Shown: positions 41,442 to 51,884 of the stretch, one piece after another | Layout: every line of letters starts with the position of its first letter | Position numbering within the stretch: the stretch's first letter is position 1 | DNA from: Acholoe squamosa | Lineage: Eukaryota > Annelida > Polychaeta > Phyllodocida > Polynoidae | DNA length: 64,000 nucleotides | Direction of reading: 5' to 3' | Assembly (NCBI GenBank): GCA_949317995.1 | Contig: OX439038.1 | Span: 2,808,001 to 2,872,000, forward strand | Notes under the pieces: model-generated | Database searches by the model: none | Told to the model about the DNA's origin: nothing | Seen by the model: the letters and a program-made list of their open reading frames with translations, nothing else | Translations under genes and position numbers: made by a program

Positions 41442-41514
41442 GGCGTGCGGTTATCTTGGATAACCGCACGCCTTACCTGGATAACCGCACGCCTTACCTG
41501 GATAACCACACGCC
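41442..41514. repeat. Palindrome followed by tandem 21-bp repeats
   Basis: GGCGTGCGGTTATC and its exact complement (14-bp arms, 3-nt loop) are followed by two 21-bp units, TTACCTGGATAACCGCACGCC and a one-base variant, that repeat the right arm. Confidence 0.9.
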
Positions 41515-42180
41515 TTCCAAAATTGATGTTACAGCCTATAGGGTGTGCAATATCGACAGATATGTGGATGGGAATAGACCCCAAAAAGCACTGTGTAACC
41601 CACAAATCGTGGTATAACAAAGGATAATTAAATGATAATTACCTGATATCCAAGATGAAAGTCATCGTTCGGGAAGGAGAGGCAAGCACTGCTGTTGCCA
41701 GTGTTGTGGCCAAGCCTGGCTCGAAGAATTGGAGAATTGAGACAATGACAGCTTAAATAATCTAGTTCCATTGTAAATATATATCCAATAGATAATGATA
41801 GAGTCCAGATGTAATGTCTCCATTGCTTGATTTCAACATAAATGCCAATTTTCCAACAGTGAATAGAGCCCGGCACGCTTGTCTCCTTCACCATTGCACT
41901 GCGTCTTTTTGGGTCAACCTCTTTCTGGTTTGGACAGGGAGCATGCATTGTTTTCAAAATTGTTGTAGTTTGCCGCGCTCGATGTACATAACTATTCTAA
42001 GTCAACAGGACATAACTTAGCTATGAAATGATTAAACAATAAAAGAATAACATATTAAAATCAATTTCTTATCAAATGTATGTATAGTTATGTGTGCAAG
42101 GCAAAGGGAGACACCGAGGTCAACTTGCCATGGTTGAACACATGATACAAATAATAACAAATAAATAATAATGAGAAGGC
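41515..42180. other. AT-rich DNA, nothing recognised
   Basis: Only short frames; no repeat partner found in this window. Confidence 0.4.
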
Positions 42181-42189
42181 CTACGTCAA

Positions 42190-42640
42190 GTAGTCAAGAA
42201 TGGGGTAAAGATCTTCACTGAATTGAATTATTTGATGTTTAATGACTTTTCATCTAGAGACCTGAATTCCTGAAATGCCAACAATGTTCATTGGCTCATA
42301 AAGCGTGGTCATAAAGTGTGGTGTCCTCAAAGTGACTGATGCCATTTATGGTCATATCAAATATTGGATTAATATTGAAGCCACTTTCATTGAGTCATTT
42401 TTCTCCATTTATCTCATCCACCTTAATATTCAACCTGACCGACATTGCATATCAGGCACTTAGGTTCATTGTCCCTCTCCCACTGTAGGGTCACATAGTA
42501 GAGTCCCTTAGTGCCAAGTCCTCAAACACTATTGTGAGTGTGGGTAAGCTGTTTAGCATGCCTCTATACTTTCTTACCATTAATTACCTCCTCTGACCTG
42601 TGCTAGAAGACGTGATTCAAGCGAAAGGCTCTCAAGAGGA
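42190..42640. repeat. Interspersed family R3, copy without TIR insertion
   Basis: It is collinear with 46800-46972 plus 47718-47960. Shared blocks include TTGGCTCATAAAG, TTTATGGTCATATC, CCCTCTCCCACTGTAG-like and CTCAAACACTATTGTGAG. It is the related empty site for TIR copy 3. Confidence 0.7.
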
Positions 42641-43147
42641 AGAGGAAAGATTAAAAAAAAGAATTTTTCATCATTTTTCACAATACATTAACGATAAGTA
42701 TTAAAAGGTACATCATTAGGACTGCATTGTTATGCCATGGCTAATATGGACGACACTATAGATTAGTACTACTTACGCCATATTCAATGGGGGGGTGGAA
42801 TACGATCCTCGCATATTCAGCGGCGCCATTTTGAAATTTATACAGAGCTAACTAATTTAGGTATGGTTATTAGAAGTTTTACGCAAAAAAAGAATGATTG
42901 AACTAGTTAAAAAATATGTTATGAATGGTTTAAGGTATATCTAAGTATTAGCGCCATGTTAAAAAAGAAGATATTGCCCTGCAACTAAAAACTTGAAACT
43001 AAAAGTAGCGGCTAGCTCCGTATCACATGACCTACTTCGTCGAGCAAGGTGTCATGGCAGATGAAAACAAACCGCGATAACTCGACACATTGAAAAACAG
43101 TAAATATGGTTGTGTTTCTTGATTTTAAAGCAAATTCATCCATAGGG
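42641..43147. other. AT-rich DNA with a lone hairpin arm
   Basis: GTGGAATACGATCCT at 42798-42812 matches the arm of the 43148 hairpin (GGGAATACGATCCTAA) but has no facing partner. No gene is seen. Confidence 0.5.
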
Positions 43148-43309
43148 CCATGGCATAAATGCAAATGTCAACTCACAGTGAATAATTTAGGATTGTATTC
43201 CCCTCGGTGCTTCTGCCCTTATTCAACGAGGCCTGAACCACCTCTGGGAATACGATCCTAAATTATTCACTGATTGTTGACATTTGCTTATTTATATTTT
43301 AGGCCATGG
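43148..43309. repeat. Long hairpin 4, different tip
   Basis: Arms containing AGTGAATAATTTAGGAT and the complement face each other, with outer CCATGG on both sides. The unpaired or weakly paired centre is about 43 nt (43202-43244) with CCTCG...CGAGG. Mismatches about 8 nt and about 27 nt from the arm tip recall the other hairpins, but the GA-stem-GA tip is absent. Confidence 0.8.
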
Positions 43310-43760
43310 AAATCTATTTGGTCTTCGTTATTTTCTTAATCCTAATATTATGGTCAAGTGTTTTGGGTTTATTTTCAATTGCATAAGGAGGCTATTTAAC
43401 AGGATTTTAGTTGTTGTAAAGGGCCTTTTTGGTATTCAGCAATTAATTATTCTCAATATCTTGTGGGGTTTCCATTTATTTTCTATGTGTTGTGTGGCCC
43501 TCCAGTAATGTAGTGGCCTCCAGATGTGCACCTTACTATGTACCTGACCACTATTTTACAAACACAAATATTAATTATCATGAAATTAATTAAGGTGCTG
43601 AAATTAATGATCTTGAATGTATTTGCTATTCATCTAGGTTAGTACATGTTATGAAATACAACTATATTTCTTACATACCTTCATGATTGTAATTCTGATC
43701 AATTTTTCACTTACGAGTGAGGACACCATAATGGTAATAGCAGGCAGTCAAGCACTGTTC
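43310..43760. other. AT-rich DNA, nothing recognised
   Basis: A 74-codon frame near 43284-43508 is hydrophobic and motif-free; I do not regard it as a gene. Confidence 0.4.
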
Positions 43761-43769
43761 AAAGCATCA

Positions 43770-44340
43770 AAATTCCACAGCCACTTAACATGCATATTGA
43801 CTCAGTGCAGGCTTCCACCAGGAGGTCTTTTCTCAAAGTGCTATGACTGCAGAGAACCACTACGATTTGAAGTCTTCAAAATTAGAGTTATGATCGCAGG
43901 CAATGCCCTACTACTGCACTGTATAATTAACACTTATATAAAAGTATTTAGTAGAGCAGTCAAACTGATGCAAGCATTACAATTTGAATGAGAGCAGTCA
44001 CAGAATGATGAGAATTGACCTCCAGATGACATCATTGTAGGGTATCTCAGCACCAAGAGCTCAAACACTGCTCTGAATGTGGGTAAACTGTTCAAACTGG
44101 CAAATCTGCCATCAAACAGTGTCTGCTAAGGATTGATTTCAGCATTGTTGCAGCAGACATGCTTCAGGCAAATGCTGGTAGTAGCATTACTACACTCCCC
44201 ACTCGTGTGCATTGGAGCATATCCAGTGTACTGTTGGTACTCCCACATGGCCCATTTTATTCACCACCCTGACAGATATTCCCTTCAAATCCTGTCACCT
44301 AATGTTTCTAGATGATGTCATAGGTTATCACAATCATTTT
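43770..44340. repeat. R1-related fragment
   Basis: GCATATTGACTCAGT, TTCCACCAG, GAATGTGGGTAAACTGTT and GATTGATTTCAGCATTG recur in order at 49470-49640. Coding frames are absent. Confidence 0.55.
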
Positions 44341-44533
44341 TGCTGATGAGATGAGGTCTCTGGAATCATTTTAGTATACTTGCTTTTAAGAAGAATTCAA
44401 CCAAATCTGAGCTATAATATATAATAGCCCTTGTGGCTTTGCAAGTGCTTGTAGAAAATGTTTGCCCACATACAACCACCCTGTGATATAGCTATATATA
44501 GTGCCCTACTGCCCTGGCCTACCACCTCAAATT

Positions 44534-44616
44534 TATAGTTGTGGATCAACGCGGTAAAAGGTACACCCGTGCACCCCCTCACGGGCTTACCTTTTGCTGT
44601 GTTGATCCACAGTTAT
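44534..44616. repeat. Hairpin 5 (arms ~36 nt)
   Basis: GTTGTGGATCAAC and AAAAGGTA blocks pair with their complements across a loop GCACCCCCTC (44571-44580), closed by CCCGT/ACGGG. Two internal mismatch zones interrupt the stem. Confidence 0.8.
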
Positions 44617-44939
44617 GGTTGTTGTCTGGATAGAGACAAAATTTCAATTGTTTTATGATCCCTGCACCAGCCTCAGCCCAAATAGGTATAGCAAAGTTTC
44701 CATGTATTTGAAAATGTGGTCTGGTATTGCTGCTAATAGTACAAGTCAACTGTGGGTCTAGGTGATATATAGCTGCATTAGTGCCTTGTTGGCTGACAGA
44801 AAGGTTGTGATATATATGTGACAAACATGCAAACTGCACAATGGGGTATACCAGACAGTTCTAACAGGTTTGTATAAATATGTAGATGCTGTGAATATCA
44901 AGTTAAAGCTGCTGAGTTCAGAATCAAAGTGATACTTAG

Positions 44940-45786
44940 AGAACAAGTTTGCCTTTGCCTTTGAGAAATTTCTTTACAGATCCAACTTGGTCGCAGTGAC
45001 TTTTCATCTGACCTGCCAGGCTTTAACTTTGGCAAAACCTAGTTTTTACCGTATGTTTTCTTATTTAGATTAGACATATATGCCATTTAATTATATTTTA
45101 GGAATCTGAATTTCATCCATTTTCAGATGGCTCAGAATTGTGCCTCATATACATGGACTTGCCTACAATTAGACATAGCTCACCTAACACAGGCTTTAAA
45201 AGCTAGGCACAAGTCTGTTTTGGTACTTTAAGTGAATAACTAGCAAGTCCTACTTGTCTATTCACCAGGAGGGACATATGATCTCATGCTTCTATATGAA
45301 AGTCAGTCGGGTTTCTCCATGGATAACTCACCGTTACTTTTTTTTTAACATAGACAATTTTTACCACACCCGATTTATTCTCACCAGTATTTTCATGGCA
45401 TGCATCCACCATGGTATGCCTAGAATAGGAAATGCATCTTATCAAGGTACTTGAAAAAAGGTAAGCGTGCAGTGAATTCCAATGAAGATGCTAACATTTC
45501 GTTACCGTGTGGGAAGGCAGTTATGATGCAGCCTGTCCAGACTACTTGATTTGTGAGTAGCAGGTCTTACAGTCCACAGTCTAGCAGATTTGTGGTGTTA
45601 GGAAGTGTTGGGAAGTTTCTCCATCCTGGAACTCTTTTCAGAACTTGGAAACCTTTCCAATCTGTTGGACAGTAGCACCCAAGTAAAACAGGTAAAGTGA
45701 TAGCACTATATCCAATTGCATCAATAAACTTGCAAAAATACCAACTTAGGATGTCTGGTTCCATTTTTATTGCTTATTTTGTGTCA
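44940..45786. other. AT-rich DNA, nothing recognised
   Basis: Short frames only. Sequence before it (44740-44935) resembles 49700-50095, so an old repeat reaches into this area. Confidence 0.4.
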
Positions 45787-45790
45787 TGTA

Positions 45791-46182
45791 AAGTCCGGTA
45801 CCAAAATGATGAAATATGGAGGTAATTAAAGTTGCTCTAGGTAATATAAGAATGCCCATTATGCATAACAAACACATGAAATAACATGGCCAACATGTCT
45901 ATTATTGACTTCAATTACAAAATGGAAAGAAATTTAACTTATGCATGCGCAGTAGACTGCCTCTTCCATGATGATAAAAGTACCGGATGTTACGTAACGT
46001 CCGGTACTTTTATTAGAATTATTTCACATAAGCTGCTCTCACATGGAGACAAATGCAGATAGACACACAATTTTTTCACCAAAGTAGGGGATAATAGGGC
46101 CCTTCATATGACTAATAACAAAGATTTTGAAACTCCATTTTTTCCATGTCTTATAACTGATTTAGTTTTAGGTACCAGACTT
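45791..46182. mobile_element. TA-flanked TIR element with a central palindrome (392 bp)
   Basis: TIRs AAGTCCGGTACC / GGTACCAGACTT (one mismatch) are bounded by TA at 45789-45790 and 46183-46184. At the centre (45973-46016) is a near-perfect palindrome around GTTACGTAAC whose arms carry AGTACCGGA/TCCGGTACT, resembling the TIRs turned inward. It may be two short elements joined tail to tail. Confidence 0.7.
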
Positions 46183-46189
46183 TACAAAT

Positions 46190-46790
46190 TACAGATTTCC
46201 ATTTTCAAAGACACATGATGAGAAATTCTTACTCAGTAACATGTCCAAACCTTATGGAAATGGTACCTATGATCATATACAATACAAAAAATAACTCTGG
46301 GATACTCCAGATGTTCTTTATTCAATACAGGACAATTGTAAAAAATTCAAAAAGTCAAAAATGAACAAATTTGGCCATTTTTTCACTTCAGCAGGCTATA
46401 AGTCTTAAGAGTTTTTGATAGATGACCACAAATTTCATCTTTCTGATAGCCATAAGTGTCCTCTATCAAATGAGTCTATGTAAGACAAGATTGGTTCACA
46501 ATTTCTTTCTCTAGAGCCCAAAGAGTCCAAAATGACCCTAAAAACACTAAATCTACTGGTTTCTGGCGACCTGACCCATATATGTCTGCTGCTTTAAAAG
46601 CAATTAGATCTGCACAGCAGCAATACACAGCAGATACTTTATTAGCTATCAAATATTTAGAGTATGTGTTTGCTTTATGATTCCAGGTTGATAGGAATAG
46701 ATTCCCATGAACACTGGGGTGAATACCTTGAATCATTTATGACATAAATTAACTGCTCATGTGTGGGTGAATGATCAGTTTCTATTAGTG
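46190..46790. other. AT-rich DNA, nothing recognised
   Basis: Only short frames; no repeats with a partner in the window. Confidence 0.4.
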
Positions 46791-46799
46791 GGAAGGCCT

Positions 46800-47960
46800 A
46801 TGTCAATGTACTGATTAAGCTAATATAGGGGCAGAGGCCCTCACTGAATTAGACTAGTTGATATTTAATGACTTTACACATAGATAGCTGAATTCCAGGC
46901 ATGTCAAAACTTTCCTTTGGCTCATAAAGTATACACGGTGGCTGATACAATTTATGGTCATATCCAATACAGGAGCTTAATTCAAAAGATCCTGGGATCA
47001 CGACCCCAGCGATCTTAGGAATGAATCAGCCTTATCCTATTAAGTGATCTTAAGAGTTGACTGGGTTCACATATCCTAGCCAGCAGTAAGATCGCATCGA
47101 TCTTAGCCTCAGCCCTCCTACACTATTCCAAGAAGTACTGACTAGGCACAGGGGTAAGAGTCCCAAAATAAAGGAATAGCTGTGGAGTCACTCTTCTTCA
47201 CAAGAGTGCTTATACCATCGTTCCCCATCCCCATATGGGCTAACAAAAGAGCACAGGGTGCAGTTGACCCCCATACAGTATTCAAGAGTTGTTCCCATGA
47301 ATGTATGATTTATGCTTGCCTATTAGAAGCATTGTGCCCTCCCCCCAGGACAAAGAGAGAGAAGGGAAGAATTACCTTACAGTGCACTTAATGCATGAGT
47401 AGCCCTAAGAGCCCTCAAGGACACTCAGCAAACGTCCTCCCTCCCCTCTTTATGTATGCAGCAGGCTATTCACTCTTTCAATCAGGAGTGTTCCCTGTAA
47501 GTGCTCTTGTACCCTGGTGAAACCACTATGCATTTCTTTCACTAAGATCGCAGTGATCTTAGTGGTGGAAATGGAATAGTGAAGTGATCCCAGGACTAGC
47601 TATTCTGGACAGGCCTGCAACCACTGCATTACATAGGGTAGACCAGCCAGGTCTTATGATATGTGCCTACACTAAGATCGCTGGGGTTGGGATCCCAGGA
47701 TCTTTTGAATTAAGCTCCAGGATTGAAATTGTAGCCTCATCCATTGTGACATTTCTCTCCATTGAATTCATACCACCTCAATATTCAGCTCCACTTACAA
47801 GGTAAATTGACTCAGGTACTATGTCCCTCTTCCACTGTAGAGTCAATCAGCCAGGTCCTTTGGCATAAAGCACTCAAACACTGTTGTTAGTGTTGGTAAA
47901 CTGTCCCTACACCTTTCCAGCCTTACCTCATGTGTCCTGCGGAGGGAAAAATGCTTCACA
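46800..47960. repeat. Interspersed family R3, split by TIR element copy 3
   Basis: Its two halves (46800-46972 and 47718-47960) are collinear with the continuous copy at 42190-42640. Confidence 0.7.
46973..47717 (-). mobile_element. TIR element, CAG-target family, copy 3 (745 bp)
   Basis: TIRs GAGCTTAATTC / GAATTAAGCTC are flanked exactly by CAG on both sides (46970-46972 and 47718-47720). It is inverted relative to copies 1 and 2. CTAAGATCG palindromes are present; no transposase. Comparison with 42360-42375 shows a single triplet (TTG) where this site has CAG-element-CAG. Confidence 0.9.
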
Positions 47961-48010
47961 CAAAATGCTTTCAGTGGAAAAAGATAAAATATGTCACTGC
48001 TCACTCAGGA

Positions 48011-48688
48011 GCTTAATTCAAAAGATCCTGGGATCACGACCCCAGCGATCTTAGGAATAAATCAGCCTTATCCTATTAAGCGATTTTAAGAGTTGACTGG
48101 GTTCACATATCCTAGCCAGCACTAAGATCGCATCGATCTTAGCCTCAGCCCTCCTACACTATTCCAAGAAGTACTGACTAGGCACAGGGGTAAGAGTCCC
48201 AAAATAAAGGAATAGCTGTGGAGTCACTCTTCTTCACAAGAGTGCTTATACCATCGTTCCCCGTCCACATATGGGCTAACAAAAGAGCACAGGGTGCAGT
48301 TGACCCCCATACAGTATTCAAGACTTGTTCCCATGAATGTATGATTCATGCTTGCCTATTAGAAGCATTGTGCCCTCCCCCTAGGACAAAGAGAGAGAAG
48401 GGAAGAATTACCTTACAGTGCACTTAACGCATGAGTATCCTTAAGAGCCCTCAAGGACACTCAGCAAACATCCTCCCTCCCCTCTTTATGTATGCAGCAG
48501 GCTATTCACTCTTTCAATCAGGAGTGTTCCCTGTAAGTGCTCTTGTACCCTGGTGAAACCACTATGCATTTCTTTCACTAAGATCGCAGTGATCTTAGTG
48601 ATGGAAATGGAATAGTGAAGTGATCCCAGGACTAGCTATTCTGGACAGGCCTGCAACCACTGCATTACATAGGGTAGACCAGCCAGGT
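48011..48688 (-). mobile_element. TIR element, CAG-target family, copy 4 (truncated)
   Basis: It starts after CAG with GAGCTTAATTC and follows copy 3 with very few differences, but stops near AGCCAGGT about 50 bp before the far TIR. Separated from copy 3 by only ~290 bp, it may derive from local duplication or a nearby jump followed by deletion. Confidence 0.85.
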
Positions 48689-49190
48689 TTAATGTTGATT
48701 GGCTGTGAACTGATACACATTGTAGAGCATTCATTGGGCACAGTCAATGTTGGTGTGCGTTAGCTTAGCCTTTTACACCTTTCTATGTACTCATCAATTA
48801 TGCTATGAGGTGTAGTAGGTGTGAAGGGCCGGGGAGGAAAACAAGTCATTTACAGTGTGGTATCAATCTACTACATATTGCAGCAGTCTACTGAAAACAA
48901 AGTCTGATTTAAAACAAAATGAAGGGATTTGATATGTTTCAATGACAACAGGGGCAAGGGAGTATCACATAGATAAACTGGGACAAGTTTGTGGAACAGA
49001 CATTTAATAGCATAAGAGTAAGGTCTACTCAATCATTTTGCATGAGTAAAATGGTAGGCAATGTATAGAAGATAACTCTGAAGGCACTATAATGTCAATA
49101 GGAACCCCTGGCAACAAGCATTTATGTACTATTTGGAGCACTATTAAACAGGTCAACATGAACTTAGACACCTATGTGTAATCTGTGTGA
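48689..49190. other. AT-rich DNA, nothing recognised
   Basis: Only short frames; no hairpin or TIR seen. Confidence 0.4.
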
Positions 49191-49193
49191 CAG

Positions 49194-49410
49194 GATGACT
49201 TGCGCCTACAGCAGGACGATTTGAAAACAGCAAAGACAAACTTCATTTTAATGCTCTTGAAAATGAATCTAAGCCATGCCTGATAGTGAATTAAAATCAA
49301 TGACTTGTGCTAGAGCAGGACGATTTAGTGAGCGAAAAGACAAACTTCATTTTAATCTTTTCCAAAGTGACACAACAGATTCTACGTCATGCCCAACAGT
49401 GAATTACAAT
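49194..49410. repeat. Tandem duplication, ~105-bp period
   Basis: GCAGGACGATTT and AGACAAACTTCATTTTAAT occur in both units, the second starting about 49299; the units are diverged. Confidence 0.8.
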
Positions 49411-49439
49411 TAAAGCCACTCAAGCCACCTCTTTCTCTT

Positions 49440-50100
49440 AAAATTCAAACCACATCCTAGTTCTAGAGCAAGTTGCCCCGCATATTGACTCAGTATGGTT
49501 TTCCACCAGAGGGCCTCGCTATAAATTCTCTCAGGACTGAGTGCCCAAGCACTGGTCTGAATGTGGGTAAACTGTTTATGGAACAAACCTGCTTTCCAAC
49601 AGTAACTATGAGGATTGAGTTTAGCATTGTAGAGGAATACGTAATGGAGGCAAAACCTTAGCAGTACAAGTCAAAAGTGTTATGCAGCTGTTTTCTGGCC
49701 TTTTCAGTGTATAATCGTGGTTGATAGAACAGTCTGTCCATGATATATATGTGGCAACTGTGCAAATTTTACACTGAGGTATATTACCCAGCAAATTGTC
49801 GTCATCTGTCGCCATGATTGGTCATCAATGGTGACTCCTTTTTGAGTGATAACTCATTCCGTCATCTTTCGCCACTGTGTGTTAGACTCATGTGTCATAG
49901 CAATTGCTATTCCTGGTGATCTTGAGCTATAACGACGTCGTGTTCCATCTAGCGACATGTGTGAGCCACTTCACACAGGTTGACGAGGACTCACAACAAT
50001 TTGCTGGGTAGACACCCAGAAACAAGTATGTATAAGGAATAGGTGGTATGAATAACAAAATAAACTGCTGACTTCAGAATTTGAGTGAAAAATAAGTAAC
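49440..50100. repeat. R1-related fragment, split by the TA element at 49787
   Basis: Left part matches 43790-44180; right part (ATATATATGTGGCAACTGTGC..., CTGCTGACTTCAGAAT) matches 44800-44930. Confidence 0.55.
49787..50008. mobile_element. TA-flanked TIR element (222 bp), progenitor type of the 55-kb satellite
   Basis: TIRs CCCAGCAAATTGTCGT and the near-complement are bounded by TA (49785-49786 and 50009-50010). The related sequence at 44845-44860 lacks it. Its right ~105 bp recur at 55607-55712. Confidence 0.85.
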
Positions 50101-50109
50101 AGCATACCT

Positions 50110-51600
50110 TTAACAAAACCGAGGCATAAAAAATCAATTAGGACACAATGATCTTCACTAACGACAGAGGTTTTGGTTTCAAAACATAATAGTTTGTTGT
50201 AATATTCAGATTGAGTGGGAACTATCATACAACCCATACTACTCCCCAGAGCACCAAAGTCGGACTTTTTGGCTCATATAGAATGACATGTTGGCAGTCT
50301 TTGGACCTTTTCAGTTATACTTTCTTATAGTAACTTATGTTTTCCTTTTTCCTTTTAAATCTAATAAACTTTTTTAAAAATCGAATCTGTATCATTTAAC
50401 AGGATTCTTGGAACCTTAAACACATCCATTTTCAGATGCCCAAAAATGGATTCTCACATACCTAGAAATGCCTTCATTTCAACGTAGCTCACCCAAAGGA
50501 GGCTGTAAAAGCATGAAATCAGTCTGCTCAAGTACCTCAAGTGAAGCCCAAGAAGGACCTGACCTTGGAGGAATTACTCATCCAATTACCAGCAGGGGCA
50601 TTTGACTTTACATCCAAACATGGAAGTTAGCCAAGCCTAAAAAAAGTAGCAGCTTACAGAAACAACTCAATTGGCTCTTAGTGGAGAGAGCAGAGAGAGC
50701 CTCTACCAACTACTAGGGATGGTTACTAAGTGGTCACATTCTGCAGGAGGTGTTGACAACAAGCGTGTACTGCAGAAAATGTCCTGGTGGTAAATTGACA
50801 GGTCATGACATTTATGAGGGATAATTGATTTTGAGTATGATCTGGGGGTGTTTGTTATCAGGGTGGACTACTATTGGAGACTACACTACTGAAAAGGTAA
50901 CTATTGCTATGAAGGGAATTCTACCAATTGTATTTCATTGCGTTTGCTCACTTTATCTTCATGGTAAAACTTGTTTGTTTGTTTGTAATTCTTTTATATA
51001 TACAGGCTAAATAGAGGGCGATGCCCTTTTTTGATATGAAACCTGTTGCACATGGTGTGCTTATCAATGGTAATAGATGTTTTGTACCATATTTCTTAAG
51101 ACAATATATCTGTCTTTTTGAAAATACTATGAGTAAATAATGATCAAATGCTCTGAAGGCTCTAAAATCAATTAAGCCAACATTTCATGTATGCACCTAA
51201 TCGGAAAGTTCCCGTGTTAGAATTTACAAGCCTAGTGCCATCATATTAATGTTAGTAAGAACACTTAACTAGAATATATATCCTGAATAATTGCCAAAAG
51301 TGTAGGTGCTGAGGTCCAGCTTAGTTTGAAATTATCTTTATAAATCCGTCAGATTCTTTGTTTAAGCGATTAGAGTACAAGAGAAAGAGAATGAAAAGAA
51401 AGTAAGAGTAAGAAACAAGAGGTAAGAACAACTTGATCTGATCACTCGCTCAGTGTGATCGACATTAACATTGGGAAAATGATGGAGTGGCTATTTTATG
51501 ACTAATAGCAGAAAGTCCTGCACAATACACGATAAAATTGGCAGCCATAGAAACGGGAAAATGACATCTCGCTATTTATCATCACTATGGAGACAGTCAG
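50110..51600. other. AT-rich DNA, nothing recognised
   Basis: A short (TTTG)n run lies near 50970. No gene or clear repeat partner is visible. Confidence 0.45.
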
Positions 51601-51620
51601 CCACCATATATCCTGTATTC

Positions 51621-51626
51621 TATATA

Positions 51627-51674
<48 letters not shown>
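51621..51674. repeat. (TA)n microsatellite, ~54 bp
   Basis: Alternating T/A with one interruption near 51630. Confidence 0.97.
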
Positions 51675-51675
<1 letters not shown>

Positions 51676-51709
51676 GGTTTTATAGATGGAATTGACATAT
51701 GCGCCATGA

Positions 51710-51884
51710 GGCCATCCACAAATGACGTCATGCTCGATGGGGGGAGGGGGTTAGGCCCGGCATGAAGGGATTAATTTTCCATATACCTTCAGCATTGCAA
51801 AATTGGCAACAAAAAAAAACATGACAAGGGGGTAGGGGGGGTCAAAAATGATCAAATGTTTCATGACATCATTTATGGATGGCC
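51710..51884. mobile_element. Short TIR element (175 bp)
   Basis: GGCCATCCACAAATGACGTC at the left pairs with the complement of GACATCATTTATGGATGGCC at the right, giving TIRs of about 23 bp with three mismatches. The interior has G-rich runs and no frame. A TTTATAGATGGAA block lies left of it and again at 52031, suggesting a local duplication. Confidence 0.75.

Noticed and set aside
47182..48427. Two similar 69-codon frames as a conserved small gene
   Set aside because: They lie at the same place in TIR copies 3 and 4, which are recent duplicates; similarity reflects repeat identity and not selection on protein.
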